64,000 bases of DNA from positions 7,368,629 through 7,432,628 of the forward strand of contig KL647289.1 of NCBI GenBank assembly GCA_000727475.1, written 5' to 3'. The position numbers and the translations under genes are program-made. Source of the stretch: Sarcocystis neurona (Eukaryota; Apicomplexa; Conoidasida; Eucoccidiorida; Sarcocystidae). The notes under the pieces were generated by a model. The model was not told the origin of the DNA, did no database searches, and saw only the letters and a program-made list of their open reading frames with translations. Each line of letters opens with the position of its first letter. Positions within the stretch are counted from its first letter, which is position 1. This document shows, in pieces, positions 61,640 through 64,000 of this stretch.

Positions 61640-64000
61640 GTGGAAACCAAGCTGCGTACAACTCGGAAGCACTTCCCTTATGTGCCGCAAGTACCGAGAA
61701 GAAGCGGACACTCCACATCCACACACGTACCTACATTTTCAAATCACTCTCACGCATGGGTACAGCTACAGCCACATACATACATATACACATATATATA
61801 TATATATTACATACGTGTGGAGAAAGAGATCTGTATACAAGTACACCCACAATCACCCACATACATATTCATATATATAACGTACATTTGTAGAGAGAGA
61901 TTTGTATACACGTACATCTGTGATCACCCAGTTACATATATATATATATATATGTATATTCAATATACGTGTGTAGAGAGAGAGATCTGTACACACGTAC
62001 ACCTATAATCACCCATATATACATATACATATATATTACATACATGTGTAGAGACACACATCTGTATACATGTACACCTTTTATCACCCATATACATATA
62101 TATATATATATGTATATTAAATACACGTGTGTACAAGGAGAGAGACCCGTATACACGTACACCTATAGTCACCCATATACATACATATATCTATAATATA
62201 TACATGTGTACAGAGAGAGAGATCTGTATAGACGTACACCTATAGTCACCCATATACCCACATATATATATATATATATTTTATGTGTGCAGAGAAAGAG
62301 ATCTGTATACAAGTACAGGAATTTACACCCCTGTACACATATACCTGTGTATGTACATATATATATATATATACATTCGTGCAGGAAGACAGAGAGAGAG
62401 ACTCATGTCTGCGTCCATTTGTATACGCGCGGGGGTACTTCTGTGTAGTTGTCTCTGTATACGTGGACAGAGATCTCCACACAGAAGCCTGCCAGCAGCA
62501 GCAGGAGACTGTGTATGTGCGTACCGAAGTCGCTGGTATTCGAACTCCCACGGGCGGCTGATGCCGTACTGGCTGGCAGAGGGCAGATCTAAAACATCGA
62601 CCTGTTGCTGCCGCGAGGCGTGGAGCAGCTGTTGTAGTGCTGCTGCGCTGCTGGAACTTTCGGAGTGCGCGTTTTCCTCTTCGCCGAGGAGTGGCACGCC
62701 TGCTGCTGCTGCTGCGTACGCCTCCGGTGTCTGACGTCGCAGCAGCGGCAGATCCGCTAGGCGCACGACCCACTGCTTCTTTACCCCCTGCTGACTTTCC
62801 GTTTCCTCTTCCTCTTCTTCTTCGTCTTCTTCTTCTTCCTCGTCCTCTTCTTCCTCGGATGCGGCTGCGCTTTCTGCGCCGTCCGCTGCTGTTGCTCCTC
62901 CCACCGCATACGCTGCCGCTGCTGCTGGCCATCGGCGTGCTCCTCCTCCCACACCTGCTGCTGCTGCAGCGAGGAACGCTCGCCGCTGCTGCCGCGCTGC
63001 TGCCGCTGCTGCTTCTTCATAAACGTGTCTTTGACCCCAAGGATCCTGCTGTCCCCCCACCCTCTGCAGAGAACCAGCAGACGAAGCACCGACAGAGTAT
63101 CGTGTATCAGAGATGAAACTGCTGCTGCAGCTTGTCACCTCGCTGCTGCCGCTGCTGCTCTCGCTCGCGCCGCTGCTGCTGCCGCTTCCGTCACTGCTGC
63201 TGCTGCTGCCACTCGAAAGTCTGCTATGCAGCTCTTCCTCTGCCCGCGTCCGGCCCTCGCTGCCGCGCCAGTAACCCCCATCACCAACAGAAGCAGCCGG
63301 CCCCTGCTGCAGTGCGCGAGTCCGCTGGACGGAGAAATCAGAATCTCCTCCTCTTGCCTGCTGCTGCAGCAGGAACTGTTGCTGCTCTTCTTGCTCCTCT
63401 CCTCTTGCAGCCCCTGCAGCCCCACTGTGGCTACCACCTGCGCTTGCCGTCCTCGGCTCTTTCTCCGCTCCTTCTTCCTCCCCTGCGCGGCTGCGTCTGT
63501 GGCATCTCCTCCGGCGTACGTGCACCTCCGATTCGCCCCACAACGCCTCACTGCCGACCTCTCCAGCGTCCCACGGGCGACTCAACGCCTTGCCCTTGCC
63601 TGCGCCTCCTCCTCCTCCTGCTGCTGCTGCAGCTCTGTATTCGCTGCTGCCTTGACGCGCATGCACAGCACCGTCTCCGCTCCTGCTTTTTTTTCTACAG
63701 CCCGCTGTCGCGGTCATTGCAGTTGCCTTGCTGGCCCATGCGTCTTCCCCATTACCACCTGCTCCTGCTATTTCTGTCCTTTGCCAGCCCCTCGTTGCAC
63801 CCTGGGAAAGGCTGCTGCTCAAGACTGAGTAACCTTTTCCACTAGAGCCACTTACGCCGCTCGAAACAGCGCTGCTGCTGCTGCTGTCGCTGCTGGAGCC
63901 ATTCTCGCTGCTGCTGCTGCCGTTGTCGCTTCCCTTCTCGCTGCTGCTGCTGCCGCCCAGTTCTCGGTCGCTGCTGCTGTTGTAGTCCGCTTCGCTGCTC
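50128..64000 (-). CDS. Giant low-complexity (poly-Ser/Gln/Ala/Glu) protein, 3' part (continues off right edge)
   Basis: Exons in transcription order: 64000-62525, 61044-59949, 59072-58478, 55537-54965, 54068-53998, 52959-51364, 51003-50128. All junctions are GT/AG and in phase, with 2093 residues before a TGA. The visible N-terminal part is Ser-rich, then strongly acidic, then WEFEYQRLR joined to ALIDSLLEDFVNAQVNL. Next come Ala/Arg/Glu-rich sequence with YRKYVELLVLLCVFCPYELT, two Gln-rich exons, and a short exon (VRQIRTDKLSNIKALCLEK). Then follow a hydrophobic segment (LLSFAGLALLGIMFAAAGMA) and long Ser/Gln tracts. The C-terminal part is best preserved (SNRAAAAISKRFSAYKKKVD; YWVCRNPTLSFDAKIARFLS; LLLLKVIADRHAVKRLPIID), ending DLLG. 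This suggests a conserved, perhaps membrane-associated domain with large insertions. Function unknown. The 71-nt exon has a purine-rich acceptor and is the weakest. Confidence 0.68.
52160..52700 (-). repeat. Coding CAG tract: poly-Gln/Leu/His region
   Basis: On the minus strand this reads as Gln-rich sequence broken by Leu, His and Arg (LRQQQLQLQEAYHSRLHQHA and similar). It lies inside the sixth exon of the giant gene. The nearby Ser tracts use AGC, the same triplet in another frame. Confidence 0.8.
53210..53640. repeat. ATAC/ATAT microsatellite region in intron
   Basis: Dense TATATA and ATACACGTAC-like tracts, continuing irregularly to about 53.9 kb and again at about 54.36-54.61 kb. These occupy the introns on either side of the 71-nt exon of the giant gene. 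Confidence 0.8.
54990..55460 (-). repeat. Coding CAG tract: poly-Gln exon
   Basis: The fourth exon of the giant gene is mainly Gln (QQQ runs with Leu, His, Arg and Val), over about 150 residues. Both other frames on the opposite strand are also open, reading poly-Leu and poly-Ala. Confidence 0.85.
55985..57145. repeat. 1.1-kb GATA/GACA satellite
   Basis: About 1.15 kb of nearly continuous TAGATAGATA, TACAGATAGA and TAGACAGACA units. Higher-order patches such as GGTAGACACAGACAGACAGA repeat near 56.66-56.71 kb. It lies in the intron between the third and fourth exons of the giant gene. On the minus strand it reads as a 408-codon ORF of Ile, Tyr, Leu, Ser, Cys and Val, which is a by-product of the repeat. 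Confidence 0.92.
58590..59060 (-). repeat. Coding CAG tract: Gln/His-rich exon
   Basis: The third exon of the giant gene starts DAPLSSEQQQQHAQHQQHVQ and continues in QQQHA units, then changes to Ala/Gly/Ser and again to Gln. The HAQQQ pattern is a local tandem repeat of a 15-base unit. Confidence 0.8.
61800..62400. repeat. Minisatellite of about 77 bp, seven units
   Basis: A unit containing AGAGAGATCTGTATACACGT, then ACCTATAGTCACCCATATAC and an AT tract recurs. Copies lie near 61829, 61895, 61976, 62049, 62136, 62213 and 62290, spaced 66-87 bases. It lies in the intron between the first two visible exons of the giant gene. Confidence 0.85.

Overview
The window is nuclear DNA of a coccidian apicomplexan, most likely Eimeria (Cyclospora is the main alternative). 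Genes are cut into short exons by GT/AG introns. Protein-coding and non-coding DNA alike are loaded with CAG/CTG triplets, read as poly-Gln, poly-Ser and poly-Ala. Repeat-rich stretches alternate with a long repeat-poor stretch, the layout known from Eimeria tenella chromosomes. There are no operons, ribosome binding sites, CRISPR arrays or insertion sequences. All exon models below were worked out by eye from splice signals and reading-frame phase.

Layout. Positions 1-13324, minus strand: the 5' part of a very large armadillo-repeat protein, nine phase-consistent exons with at least 1608 residues, running off the left edge. Its introns hold AT and TATG microsatellites, a 40-bp hairpin, a degenerate GCAGCAGATACG array and a 51-bp tandem duplication. 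Positions 13.3-21.3 kb: repeat-poor DNA with no convincing gene. Positions 21327-25932, plus strand: a four-exon, Ras-like GTPase fold with a myristoylation-type N-terminus, an Arg in place of the P-loop Lys, and a degenerate G3 motif. Positions 26.1-36.7 kb: repeat-poor, then CAG-rich DNA with only a weak Cys-rich candidate on the minus strand.

Positions 37284-41725, plus strand: a PUB-domain protein (a p97/CDC48-binding fold) whose domain is interrupted by Gln-rich insertions. Positions 41.7-50.1 kb: a mixed region with several unassigned candidate exons on both strands. Positions 50128-64000, minus strand: a giant low-complexity protein of at least 2093 residues in seven phase-consistent exons, running off the right edge. 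Its introns carry a 1.1-kb GATA/GACA satellite and a minisatellite of about 77 bp.

The genes do not form a visible pathway. The two most informative are the divergent GTPase-like protein and the PUB protein, neither of which appears as a single long ORF. The long ORFs opposite the CAG-rich exons and across the GATA satellite are artefacts of low-complexity DNA.
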